A stretch of DNA of 64,000 nucleotides from Pseudevernia furfuracea. Its lineage: Eukaryota > Ascomycota > Lecanoromycetes > Lecanorales > Parmeliaceae. Shown in pieces: positions 11,857 through 24,902 of this stretch. Every line of letters begins with the position of its first letter. Position 1 is the stretch's first letter. The position numbers and the translations under genes were made by a program. The stretch is from assembly GCA_022315425.1 (NCBI GenBank), contig JAIUPT010000031.1, forward strand, positions 868,001 to 932,000, given 5' to 3'. The notes below the pieces were generated by a model. That model was not told the origin of the DNA and made no database searches. It saw nothing but the letters and a program-made list of their open reading frames with translations.

Positions 11857-14800
11857 ATGGCACAGGCCGTACAAAGCGGCATTGTCGACCTGACTGGCGA
11901 AGATGACGATGACAACAGCATCGTAAGGGCGCAGGCTGCTTGTGAGAAAGCCTTTGCGGCCGCGTCCCGATTAACTAACCACTTCGAATCGCTGAAAACA
12001 TCGAAGTCGGTTCCTTACAAAAATTCCAGCGAGCATGTCGACCTGGGCGATAAGAGCTCTCTCGCAGCCATTGCTTCCAAATCGCTGGTGCCGCCTCGGC
12101 TTGAAACCTTTTCCAATCCCACTAGATTTGATACGAACGGGCTCAAGAACGATGAGAAAAAAAAAGCTATACCACGACAAGATTTTTCGGTCCCCAGCCC
12201 CGGTATCCCGTTTCCTCAGTCAGCGCTAGGGAGAGTGGCTTCAAGGCCAGCGAAATCCCCATCAACACTAGAGAGGGCAGAGGGGAAAAAGCGACAGCCA
12301 GGGGAGACTACATCTGCCAATCCTCTGACCGATACTTCCACTATTCGCACGCCACGCTCAGCTGCGGTCTCCGCGAAGCAAAACATCGCGGAAGCATGCA
12401 ACGAATTGGAAGAATGGGTCAACAAGGACCCAAACCTCATACCACAGCAGGCTGGCGTCAGTACACCGAGGAAGCCCGGGAGACCGAAGAAAGATACGGA
12501 TGAATGGTCACCCGGCTCGGACACGAAGAATAACGTCGAAGAGCGAAAGAATTTGGCCAGAATTATCACCAACTCGCCGACGCCATCGGCTGGCAAACAC
12601 GGAGCCTTGAAAGCCAACGAAGGCAATAGCTTGTTCCCCATTAAAGATACGTGTACCTCTCTAGATACAAAAAAGCGGAAATACTCAGGCTCGTCCCAAC
12701 CTCGCGATTCTCCTGTCAAATTGGCTAGATGGAATGAAGAACCGAGTACACATCGTGACCCTATTTCCCTAAATATAGTTGACCCCGCCAGCGAGAAACA
12801 TGTACACAATGGAACAGGTAAAAATTCTCCAGCTGGTTGCTTCCCGAAGTGTGTATATCCTGCTTTAAAAGCAGCGAAAGCACAGTGGAAGCAAAGTCTT
12901 ACAGCGGACGAACTGACTGGCATTGGAAATAGCGTAAGTCTTCTATTGGAGTCACAGGGTGGCAACTCTATGCTTAGAGGGAGAATGACGGATAGAACAG
13001 ATTACCAACGACATTGTGGAGCAAGGAGTTGAGGCATTTTGTCCAGCAAGTGCGGAATGCCCGAAGAACCAACGAACGGGACTGATTTTGAAATCTGTAT
13101 CGGAAGCTTTTCATGAAAGAGCCCTGAGGGTTAGAAGTGGGTTCCCTGTCAACTTGATTGCCTCCGCGGAAAATTCCCCGAAACGTGTTACCGTTCCTCT
13201 CTTCAAACCTGGTCTCGAAGCATCTAGACTCAATTGCGATATCTCTAATGAGAATATAGTCAATATGAACAATGAGCCGCCATCGACTGCAAAATCTAGG
13301 GACAACGACGCTTCAACAGACCAGGCAGACGCTGGTCCCTTTGGACGGTCCAAGCCATTAATGCTGCACACCCAGGAGAAGATAGATCCTAGGCTCCAGC
13401 AGGGATTCCACGAACATTCTGATCCTACACAATCTAAGCCTAGACTGTCGCCAGGATCCACCGGACATGCCGTCCTTTTCGAATCAGTGGTGTACCCTGC
13501 CCTGAGGAAATCAAAAAAGCGTCACAAAGATAGTCTTCCTCGGGAAGAATTAGATGCTATCGGCAAGACTGTAAGTCTTACTTCAATGTAAAAGTGGAGG
13601 AAAATGAGCCTCAAAAAACATGTACTGACCCTTTAGATTGTCAACGATGTTCTGCAAAAATTAGCATCTCACTCACAGGATTCATACCAGGTGGACGAGG
13701 ACACAAAGAAGAAAATAAAGCATTTCGTAAAGAAGTCTTTTCGTCAAAAGGTCAGGAAAGCTAATGTGCCAAATTCACATAACTCAGCTACTCCTGCAAA
13801 TAACTCAAGACTTGATATAGCTACTCTTTCATCGGGTTCTTCAGGTCTAGAAGGCAGATCTGGAGGTAAACCAATTCTGGCTGGAGGTCATGGTCCTCGT
13901 ACACCCAGTCTAAATCACTCTCGGAGTGCTTCCTCGAGTCAGGCCATCGCAGAAAATGAAACACAAAATTCACCAAACGAGTCTACAACGATTCTTTTCG
14001 GACCCGATTTTGATCGTGGTCGGTATCCTGCTTTGCGCCGTAGACGCGGCAACAAATATTATACACCAGCCAGGGGTTCAAAAACCACGTCCAAACCCAA
14101 ACAAAGTCAATCTTTACCCTCCGATGATCGCTTGCCTTCACGGCCCGTCACAGGACTCTCAATTGATCCAACCTTGACTGCTCTAAATTCAAACCAGTAT
14201 AGCAAAATAGTGGGCATATCGAATGGCAAAGACCAAGTGCGACTTTTGAAAGCTTACGCAAACCAACCGACGATCCCTCGCGCGGGTGAGACGCATGCGA
14301 CAGCCTTGACCACTGCTATGGAAAAGAAAAGGACCCCTACAAATCAAAAATCAGCTTTGGAGCTTCTTGCCAGCATAGAAGAACCAACTGATGGGCCTGT
14401 CCCATCCAAGTCCGCAAGCTACGGTGACGCCTGGAAGACACAGCGGGAAGCCCCGGTTCAAGGTCAAGGGAGGATAACAGACGTGGGAGAGACGTCCGCT
14501 GCTGGCCATAGACCGGTTTTCTCACGTCTTGCAAGATATCAAAACAACACTGCTACCAATCAATCCGCCCAGAAAATTTCAGGAAAAAGGCCTTTGGAGG
14601 ATAATGGTCCCCCAAAAGAACTTCGACCAAGTTTCCGTCCTCAGCCGGCCACAGCACTCGATCCAAGTCTCGAGCACGTCGTGGCAGTCTTGGGCATTGA
14701 TACGTCTAGCCGGCCATCTAAGGATGGACAGAGATACTCTATCACTCCCACAGACCGAACTCGACTCGTTGATAACCAAAACATCGTGACTCATGTCGAC

Positions 14801-16963
14801 CTCACCTCTAAAGTTGAAAAGCCAAAATTTGTTAGAGTTGAGACAAGGATAATGGATCCTGTACGCCACCCAGGACGTTGCATTTCGTCGTTGCTTCGGA
14901 ACCGCGAGCTTGGCCTCAACTCTCGTGGACGACACGTCGGAACGATGGGTGAGCTCCGTCAACTGAAGAGTGAGATGATTGAGCCTTGGAAAAATTGGAA
15001 AGGAGCATCTGGTGATGTGGTTGCTGTTGCGTGGAGCCCAGATTCCAATGTGTATGCTTTTGGGGCGGCTGCACATACCAATATCGAGGACATACAGTAC
15101 AACCGTCCTTGCAACCTACTACTCGGTAACCTCACTTCTAATCAAATAAGAGAGCTTCCTGATCATAGGGTTGATCGGCCGAAACCTGAAACAATTCCCA
15201 ATGGACCCAATGCTACCCAAGCTGTGTACGACGCTTGCGATCCTAAAGTGTACGAGACCGTTACCTCAGTTGCATTCTTACCCACAGGAGATCGAATGCT
15301 CACTGCGAGTCATGACTGCACTGTAAAGCTCTGGGATGTCTCGGCCGGGAAAAGCCAATGTCTGAGCACTCTCCGCCACGAAGCCTGGGTGACCAGCGTC
15401 GAGATCTCAGAGCACCGACAAGGCCTATTTGCGACTGCCTCGAAGTGTGTCAAAGATGCCGTTCGAGTCTATTACGATCCTACAGGCCCCTCCTGTTACG
15501 TGAATTACTCAGCATCGCGTGCAGAAGCAAGGCCTGATTGGAAAATATATCCAGAGTGTTTGAGGTGGGGTCCTAGTCCATACAATAGTCATCTACTACT
15601 GGCAGGTTTCCAACAATGGGAGCAGCAAGGGGATATGCTTTCCGGCGGGGGACAGCTCTGCCTCTGGGATGCTTATGCTTTCGAGAGTATGAAAGTCACG
15701 CCATCGTCACAAAGCGTTTATGCTGCAGCGTGGCATCCCACTCAGCCTTTCTTTGCTACAGGTGGCGCCCCCGGTAATAATGTCACAGACAAAACCAACA
15801 CAAAAACCATCGTGCGCACTTGGGATGTCCGAAAGCCGAAACGTTGCCAAGTCGAATACGAGTGTCCTGCTATTGACATGCAAGACATCACTTTCTCTCC
15901 CTTGAATCCACACGTTGTGACTGCCGGTTGTACGGACGGAATTTCCTACGTTTGGGATCAGCGCTGGCCAGATCAGCCACTTCATCACTTAAAGCACGGC
16001 AGACCTCTCGTAGATTTGGATCATACTAGAGAACGGGAAGAAGCTGATACCGGGGTGATGTTGAGCCTTTGGGGTCCCGGCGGCTCTCTGTTCTACACTG
16101 GTTCTTCTGACGGTATGATCAAGGCATGGGATGTTCGACGACATCCCAAAGATGTACTGATCAGCAATGTCGCCAATTTTGACATTAGCATACAAAGTGG
16201 AGCCTTCTCGCCTGACGGTAACAATCTACTTGTCGGTGATGCCGAAGGAGGTATCCATGTTCTTTCATCTGCTCCTTGTGGGCCACGTTCAAATGTCAAA
16301 AGCACGGACGCATATATTGATCTCGTGAGAGCTTCTGATGGAAGCGGCTTAAAACTTGATAAAAACGATGACAATCCTGGCACTGAGGGTATCGAAGCTG
16401 CTAAATCACTCGTCGAATCAGGGCAACTAGAGTATCATAAAGAACTTGGAGTTGGACAAGGGCTCAGTTACCAAGGTCCCTACGCTACATACGCCCGCAA
16501 AGATTTTGACGAGTTTGCTATCGGTCGCCTACGTAAGAAATTCCAGAAGAAGCAACCAATTTCGAAGAGGGGTGAGAAGCGATGGGATATAGCAATACCA
16601 ATGACGGCTTTGCTCTACGAGAGGAAGCAAACATTAGATCGTGAGAAGGGTGGCGACAAGACGGCGCTCGATGACCTTAAGAAGCACGAACCGAAGGCAA
16701 TGCAGCGGTCGAACGGTGGAGAAACCCTCCTGGCAAGTCCCTTTTCCTCCACACCGGAAGGAGCACTGGCTATCGGTTATCCGTCTTCCCTCGATCCTCT
16801 AGCCAGTGAAAGTGTTGGCGCGACTGGTGCCAATGGTGACGAGCATCAAAGCGTCGAGTACAATACGATCTCCGAAAGTGAGATGGTCGAGGAAAATTAC
16901 TGGTGGGAAAGGATGGGTGAGGAGGAGATAGGCCAGGCGCGGGCTGGACGAGTGAGAGATTAA
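11857..16963 (+). CDS. large WD40 protein with SIM-like motif, AT-hook and internal repeat
   Basis: Exons join(11857..12933,13001..13570,13637..16963), 1657 residues. The N-terminus holds IVDLTGEDDDD, a strong SUMO-interaction-like motif, and RKPGRPKKD near residue 207, an AT-hook core, both pointing to chromatin. The long middle is Ser/Pro/Lys-rich and probably disordered. A unit beginning YPAL(K/R) and ending (E/D)L.(G/A)IG(N/K)(S/T) occurs twice (near residues 330 and 522), each followed by an intron at the same place; a third partial copy (RYPALRRRRG) lies near 677. WD40 repeats span about 1000 to 1470 with KLWDVS, RTWDVRKP, YVWDQRWP and KAWDVRRH; three fit the WDxR box used to bind DDB1. 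I infer a CUL4-DDB1 substrate receptor, possibly like the heterochromatin factor Raf1/DIM-9, but homology is not shown here. Confidence 0.85.
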
Positions 16964-17359
16964 GTGGTCTCACTGGAGCTTCGAAGCCTCATTGATATCT
17001 TGGATGCTCTCAGTCACGATTGATAAAACGCGACATTGGAGCGGGCTCAGCCATACGTACCCAGCCTTGCCGGTGCCTAAATCACTTATAGTAGATTCAA
17101 ATGGAAGGGACTCTATCTTGGGTATATGTGCGTAGTAAACGCCTCGTGGATTCGTTACCGTAAAGTGCCTGTAGAACCGCCTGTGCTCCCGATACCAAGC
17201 TCAAAACTTCCCCCTTTGGCAGAACAAATCGTGTGCATCATGAGAATTGCTTTCCAACACCTTCGCTAGGGAACAGGACACAATAGAACGAGGAGCCTGA
17301 CTAGAAGCGTACTCCGATTTCACAGTTCACGAATTCCGATATCATACCGCTCCGCCTCT
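16964..17359. other. intergenic, convergent 3' ends
   Basis: Spacer between the WD40 gene and the MARVEL gene, which end towards each other. No gene or repeat seen. Confidence 0.5.
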
Positions 17360-18002
17360 TTAGATCTGCACGGATTCGTGCTTGCCAACCCAACCTGCAT
17401 GGGCCGGTCCGCCGGAGGCGCGGCGTGTGCGCATGATGTGTAGCGATGCCAGGCCCGCAGTCGCGAGGGAAGTTGCCCTGTATCCCGAATTAGCCTTTTG
17501 CCACAGCTTCCGTCCTTTGCCGACGTGGCAATTCCGGCAAGTGTTAGTTACCACGCAAGAGCACCGACGACCACACCCCCGACCATCGCATCGCACGGTC
17601 CGCACAGGATCAGTCCCCGGTGGAACACAGCCAGGGCGACGAACCCGGCGAACCAGAGTAGGCACGTCAAGGCGTCCAGTGCGAGGACGATCCATTTGTT
17701 GAAGAGGCGGCTGTTGGGCTTGTTGCTGCTGCCGGCGAGGACGGGGTTGAGGAAGAGGTAGGGGAGCGTGAGGAGGGTGAAGGTTCCGACGAAGACGAGG
17801 TAGGGGGGCGAGGTGGGGGTGGTGGAGGGATGGGTGTGATGGAGGTACCAGGACGTTACTGAGGAGGGGGGGGAGAAGATGTCAGCTTTGGTTTTTCTGG
17901 GGGGCAAGGTGATTGAAGGTGAGTACCATAGCCGTTCACGCCGAGCGCGATGATGGCGAGGATGAGTTGAAAGGTGCGAAGAGGAAGGTTGAAGTTTAAC
18001 AT
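17360..18002 (-). CDS. MARVEL-domain membrane protein
   Basis: Small integral membrane protein with the four-helix MARVEL layout, probably in plasma-membrane or vesicle membrane organisation; specific role unknown. Exons complement(join(17360..17477,17552..17858,17927..18002)), 166 residues. The first helix, TFQLILAIIALGVNGY, crosses the first splice junction into VTSWYLHHTHPS. Helix two is YLVFVGTFTLLTLPYLFL, helix three WIVLALDALTCLLWFAGFVA, and helix four MVGGVVVGALAWATSLATAG, the last joined across a 74-base intron (17478..17551). Introns were chosen because they restore helices without stops. The coding strand is GC-rich in exon 2. The C-terminal tail is short and basic. Confidence 0.78.
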
Positions 18003-19022
18003 CGTGGCTTGTCGTGTAACGTGGTTCGCGTGGCTTTGCGATCTATGTGGAGTTGGAATGTGGGGTAGCGGATTGCTGGATAAGGGATTGTATAAGGTAT
18101 TGCTTGCTGGTTGTTAGATTGATAGCAAGAGCGAAAAGAGATCCTGTCAAAGGATGTGGGCGGGGCTTTGTGTTAAGCGATAATGAGCGTCAAGCTGCCT
18201 ATATGGAAGAAAGAGTGAAAGAAGGAAAGAATGAATGAAAGATGAAAGGTGTTGTTACAGTACGAAGACGATGGCTTTTGTTCTCAGAGGAGATGGCTTG
18301 GCGAAATTACAGGGATTTCGATTTAGCGACGCGTTTTAGCGCTGTGTTTCAGGATTCTGGTCTTGAGTTTGGGATTTCTTGCTTTCTTCCAAAGCCTGTG
18401 GTTAGGAGAGCTTCGCTTCATCTTCAACGCGCTTCGATTATTAACCTCTGGAGTGAAGTTCGCGATACTCGAGTACCGAACTACCCATTGACAACAATAC
18501 TCATATCCGTCAGTAAATACCTCGGACAGGACTGTTGGCGAAAGAGCAACATTACCAGATAATGCACAGCAACCTACCTCTACCATTAATGCCGAAGAGG
18601 TCTGCTGCAATCATTTTCAGGATATGAAAGCTTTGGGGTTCAGATGTGGGACTGTACGATAAGCATTCCATTACTTCAGCTTCAGCATTCTCGTGCTGCG
18701 GTCAAACGAGGGATGGAACCCATGAAACGATCGGGCTATGAGGAAGTGAGGCTATTGCGGGTACGAGCATCGATTGTGCAGAATATTGCCTTCTGCGCCC
18801 CAAAGGCGGCCAATGAACGTCGGGATTCCTCGTATGCAACCAGGGTGAAGCATATCATTATGCAAAGGGCACGTCACCACTCGATCATTGTTCTTCTGAT
18901 TCATACATTACGGCAGCGGGCATACATGGATAGGTACCATTGGAATGATGCAGAATATATTCGTAGCCGGATGCGCACGTCGCCCAGAGGCTTTTGGGTT
19001 CCACACAGAGCTCGTTAATACC
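18003..19022. other. long intergenic region
   Basis: Upstream of the MARVEL gene. Open frames (for example 18242..18562 and 18644..19018, plus) show no recognised motif. I see no supported gene. Confidence 0.4.
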
Positions 19023-19382
19023 ATGAGTGACAATAAGGTGTCAAAAGTATTAGCCAAAGTCGAGGAGCAGTATCCTGCTGACTTCCGGGCGCCGGTTGAT
19101 CAGAAGAAGCTCTGGAAAGTTGCCAATCAGCGTCGCTATACAGTCATCACAGACATCAACGCAGACTCAGCCGATGGAGCCAGCATCCTATCGGAGACCC
19201 ACAAACAGGTCCTTGAACCTGTCGAATCTGTCACGAACGAAATCCAGAAAGCAAAAGCGGAAAAAGAGCCACCTCATCGTGCTGATGATTATCTGCACTT
19301 TATAGATGAGTATTACAATCCGAGTAATGGTGGAATGCAAAAAGCTGAAAAGAGCTCGAGATACAAGACAAGAAGTTGTTGA
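19023..19382 (+). CDS. hypothetical protein, 119 residues
   Basis: Open frame beginning MSDNKVSKVLAKVEEQYP. It is hydrophilic and rich in Glu, Lys and Ala, with a probable helical segment around EPVESVTNEIQKAKAEKE, and shows no signal peptide or membrane segment. No family recognised. It sits just before the HET-associated piece and could be an unrelated small gene, a leftover of a longer one, or a chance frame. Confidence 0.35.
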   Translation: MSDNKVSKVLAKVEEQYPADFRAPVDQKKLWKVANQRRYTVITDINADSADGASILSETHKQVLEPVESVTNEIQKAKAEKEPPHRADDYLHFIDEYYNPSNGGMQKAEKSSRYKTRSC

Positions 19383-19723
19383 AGCGACAGAGTGATAGCT
19401 TCTAAATATAGATTTGTCAAACCAATGTTAACGCATTGTGTTCGATTCTCGCACACCTTTATTAAACTGATCCAACCGTTGCTAAATGTCCGCTCTGATA
19501 GCCCAAATCCCACAAAAATCTAAAAAGTTCTGGTTTGGAAGCTGGGTCGCTCTCTCAACCAGGGTGATGTGCTTTGCGTACGTGACCGTACCCTTTCCCT
19601 AGTCCATGGGCACCAGGAGTCCTTTCCTTTCTATCAAGATTGCCATTGTGTCGGTTGTCCCGCCTGCAAGTTCTTTGTCCAACAATTCCACGACATTCGC
19701 CGAAAGAGTACTGACATTTTGGT

Positions 19724-20383
19724 ATGATGAGCGAAGTCTTTGGCACGTATGCGGAACGAGACGATATTGTAGTGAAAGACCATCAAGGCCATAACTTCAT
19801 TACAACAGAACATTCTTTGCTGCCATACATCCAGCGGTGGTTGGCAACCTTGGAGAAATGGGGCCTCCCGGACACTCAAATCCGAATTAGCTACTGTCTA
19901 CAGGAAGCGAACAACTATGCTGTACATCTATCAGGAGGTCACCTTGGTGAGACTCAATGTCCCCTTCCGCCAGAGGTTTCGCTTTCCATCATGGCTCTTG
20001 GAGCAACACTGGAGTCGACTTTGTCCCACAAACAGAGACTTGTTGGTTTCAGAATCGAGAAACGAAGATGGGGCCACTCGCCTATCATCAGCGAACGATT
20101 GGCCTCAACAGGATGGTGCATCAATGACATAGGTCGACTTTCCGAAGTTGGGAGCCTTATATTAAGCTACTTTGCTACTACGATAAATCGAGATTTGCCA
20201 GAAGGGAGGTCTCACCAGAACTGCACGATTGACAGGTGCGTGGCACATCATATTGAAGGTGGGAAATACCCAACTAGGCACGTGAGGGTGAATTGTGATT
20301 GTGGACATATTAAGGTCCCTGTTGAGAAGGTGAACAAAATTCTAGGGAATGGCGGCATACCCGTCATCAAGATTTCTTTTTAA
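19724..20383 (+). pseudogene. HET-associated protein fragment, lacks N-terminus and HET domain
   Basis: This 219-residue frame matches the conserved region that precedes the HET domain in many fungal heterokaryon-incompatibility-type proteins. Seen: SEVFGTYAERDDIV, then FITTEHSLLPYIQRW, SIMALGATLES, ERLASTGWCINDIGRL, Cys-rich CTIDRCVAHHI, YPTRHVRVNCDC and a final GNGGIPVIKIS. In the family the N-terminus normally runs through FLQSWLFFGLL just before SEVFG; here HFGMM is directly preceded by an in-frame stop, so that part is gone or in another frame. The usual HET domain after IPLI is absent: the frame ends two residues later and no HET motif follows before the next, opposite-strand gene. It may be a relic or a trimmed functional protein. 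Confidence 0.6.
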
Positions 20384-20410
20384 GACCTGTGCATTTTGCA
20401 TCCATCTTCA

Positions 20411-20683
20411 ACCAATGCACCACTTGGGATACTCAACCCAGGCAGCCATACCTGAGAACACAGTAGCAAGCCCAATGGGAGCCGTCGGAGGGAAGCGCTC
20501 CACAGCTGCCTCGAACGTCGTGGAATTAATTCCATCCGCTACTCTATCAACGGCCACCAAAATTCCTTTCTCCTCACTCACAACAAACGCGAGATCACGA
20601 CTTTTATCAAGGAATTTCTGCCAATGCTTTCCGGACCCTCGAGGCCGTGAACACAGCCACGAACGATCGCGAATGATACTTTT
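20411..20683 (-). other. open, coding-like segment of unknown family
   Basis: Minus-strand frame of 91 codons without a stop, ending at TGA 20408..20410. It lacks an early ATG but reads like protein: FLDKSRDLAFVVSEEKG, ILVAVDRVADGINS, FEAAVERFPPTAPIG, MAAWVEYPKWCIG. It could be a terminal exon of the HET-associated gene at 20832..21529, whose exon ends in a GTAAGT donor, or a separate remnant. I do not recognise the family. Confidence 0.35.
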
Positions 20684-20831
20684 TCAAGATTATTCTATCC
20701 CATGTACTCAAGTAATAAAGAGTGGAAGCGCGGCAATGTTTGAATCTAACACTTGGACTCCATGTAAGTGCTTGTATTTCACCTTCTCTGTTCACTGCTG
20801 ACCGAGTAGTCTAAGAACGAGATGGACTTAC

Positions 20832-21529
20832 AAGTTGGTGATTTCTGCGATGCACCAACCAGCCTCTGATAAAAGGGCTGATTCAAGCGGCGGATATTCC
20901 CAGTGCAATGCCGGTCTGACACTATAAGGAATGATCTGGTCTCGCGCATAGCATAGTGTGTCTCCGAGCATAACCAAAGATAGAAGAACCCTATTAGCAG
21001 GTGAGTTTTCCATACTGCTTGAAGTGAACAGAGTCTCCCCCAGAAGTTCTTGCGTTGTGGACACTATCGGACTTGGTTCGTGCGAGGCGAGCTGGTTGAC
21101 AACTCTATTTGCCAAGTCCAAGCAAGAGTCTGCGAGCTTAGCGTGGTTTTCGATTTCATTTCTCGGTTGATGATGTCGTACTGCCAGCCAATACCACAAA
21201 TACTTCGGCGACGCCTCCGTTGTGAGGACCAGCTTGCCATCACCTTGAGTCCGCACAAACTCATTCCGACTCAATGTCACACCGATGGGTCCAAATACCT
21301 GAACAAGCAATCCGAAGAAGAGCCACGACTGAAGAAATGACGTGTTTCGTTCCAAGGTTTGTTGCCCAGACACAATTGTTACCAAATCATGCGTGTTGTA
21401 CCCGTCCTTGTGTGGAATACTCTCAAAGTCCTCGAACATTAATGGGTTGGGATTGAAAGTAAAGCTAGCACAGGCGAAGGGAACATGCACGAAACGAACC
21501 GGGTCGTGCACTTTCGACAAATGGTCCAT
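20832..21529 (-). pseudogene. HET-associated protein, N-terminal half only
   Basis: Begins MDHLSKVHDPVRFVHVPF, the usual opening of the long N-terminal region of fungal HET-type proteins, and continues with FLQSWLFFGLLVQVFGPIG, LVLTTEASPKYLWYW, LLSLVMLGDTLCYA and LLSEAGWCIAEITNL. The 233-residue frame stops at TAA 20828..20830, but the last codons contain a perfect GTAAGT donor starting at 20831, so an intron may begin there. The expected second half (Cys-rich block, HVK/CDC block, HET domain) is not found in any minus frame towards 20400. Homologous in its central part to the plus-strand piece at 19724..20383. Together they look like two degenerate paralogues lying tail to tail. Confidence 0.55.
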
Positions 21530-22323
21530 TGGTTGTCACGCAGAATCAATCGTTTTCTCCACTGCTGCAACATGGTCTGTGATTGAATAGGGAGAGGGAG
21601 AGGGAGAGGAAGAGATCAACCTCTCCTGTTCATCGCGTTGAGAGGCTGGATGCCAAGGAATCTTGCCATTCTTGAGTAAGCCTACTCTAACCTTGAACAG
21701 AGCCAGAATTTCTCCATTGCTCCCACTCTCACTCCTTTTGGTAATATACCTTTATTTCTTCATACAAGCATGTAATTCAAGAGGATGGCAAGTGTGTTGC
21801 GATGTTTGATGTCGTGGAAATTGATTAATGCAAGCATTTTCAAGCCTTTTTAAGCTTGAGTAGGGTCGGTGCTTTCTATTTTCTTTACCGTACTTACATA
21901 ATATTGGACCCTGAAATTCATGCCTTTATCATAAGCGAGCAGATAAAGTGCCCGTCCTTATTTTACTTACCTTATTCTCCGCTACAGTATTCCGGCGGCA
22001 TCAAAAACATCTTTTTTTGACTCGGTTTCGAATTGTGAAGAAGTACAAAGCTGAGAGAAGCCGTCATCACGATATGATCAGTGATGCGACCTTTCAAGGC
22101 TCTCCTGCTTCCTCGGAAGCCTGAGACGATGACACCATCCCCGCTAAGCCTGACTGCGGGCCAACATTGGCGGCATCCACAGACGCAATATAATAATGTC
22201 GATTCACACGAATGACTGTTCATTTTGCTTCAATTCAATTGATATTCATCCTTCTTCTTCTAACTTCCTGTCCTCAATCACTGACTGCACCTCCCAATAT
22301 ACCTTGAGCCTGGACTCGCCAAT
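21530..22323. other. intergenic region between divergent genes
   Basis: Upstream of the HET-associated gene and of the sulfhydrylase. Contains a short purine (GGGAGA) repeat at about 21590..21615. No gene recognised. Confidence 0.45.
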
Positions 22324-23814
<1,491 letters not shown>

Positions 23815-24902
23815 GAGTGACGGCCCTCCCTTCTCCACCTCAACTCAGCTGGAAAGTAGTATATCAGTCTCCATACCGTACGGAGCTCGTCTAATATATT
23901 CATTATCTAACATTTGCGGCTGAAATGGCAACGTCTTACGTGCAGGAGCTCCCAAATTCTCACCTCTACTCTTCTAATACGATAGGAGTATTCTTGCGGT
24001 GCAGGCTTTGGGATTCAAAATCCAATGCATTGCATAATGATCTACTACTCAAGGGCGATAGACAACAGCTTTTCTCAATATCGTGGATGGCACATCTAGC
24101 AGCCTTGCACTTTTTGCGCATTCATCACCTCCAAACTCGAAAAGACTGACCATGAGTCGGACGATCACTGCCGTTCAAACGTCATGCATAGAGATATTTA
24201 GTATTTCGGAATACTGCAAGATGAAGACAGGATTTTTGCTGTTCAACGGTGTGGGTCATTCGGCCTGTACCAGGATCACCATTCATTCTATATATCTGTC
24301 GGCACTCATATTATGAAAGAGAATGATTTGGTTCATACTTTTTTGGTTGATGCCAGTTCAATCCCGTTTCTTTGTCTTTTTTCCGGGACAAAGCAACATA
24401 GTGGAGAAGGCTTTTTTTAGCATCCAACTATCCTTATTCTAAGTGTGGACTACTAACGGCATAAAAACGTACCAGCCATAGCGATCTTCATCCCCTTGTC
24501 CATGACACGACACTAATAGTAGCTGAGGCGCAAAGCAGTACAAGCTCTGATCGAGAGTACTAATGGCCCTCTGTTCAGCCCTTCAGGGGCTTTTGTTTGG
24601 CACACAAAAAGCAACCGTCACCTCGTCTCCGCCGGTACCGAACGTAATGAGCGCCTTTCACCAACGCCCAAATTCTCGAAGCCTCTTAGGAAAGGACGAT
24701 CAGAGGGCGGACAAGCTTCGATTTATTCTTGGAGCCAACTGTCCAGACACAGCACCTATATATTGGGACACCAGCCCTCGAATCAGAATAGATTTGCCAA
24801 TCAGAATTCACTCATCCATCATACCAAGATACAGCATACCCGTTAACTCAACATCGATTGCTCATTTATCCAACATCACCACACTTGCTCAAGAGCAGAG
24901 CC
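23815..24902. other. long intergenic region
   Basis: Downstream of the sulfhydrylase and upstream of the first small secreted protein. Small open frames have no support. A TATATATT element near 24757 could serve the secreted-protein gene, about 140 bases before its ATG. Confidence 0.4.

Noticed and set aside
17382..17702. GC-rich plus frame of 106 codons over the MARVEL gene
   Set aside because: The opposite strand gives a spliced four-helix protein; the plus frame is an Arg/Pro-rich shadow.
19436..19462. Possible tRNA B box (GTTCGATTC)
   Set aside because: No A box or cloverleaf could be built around it.
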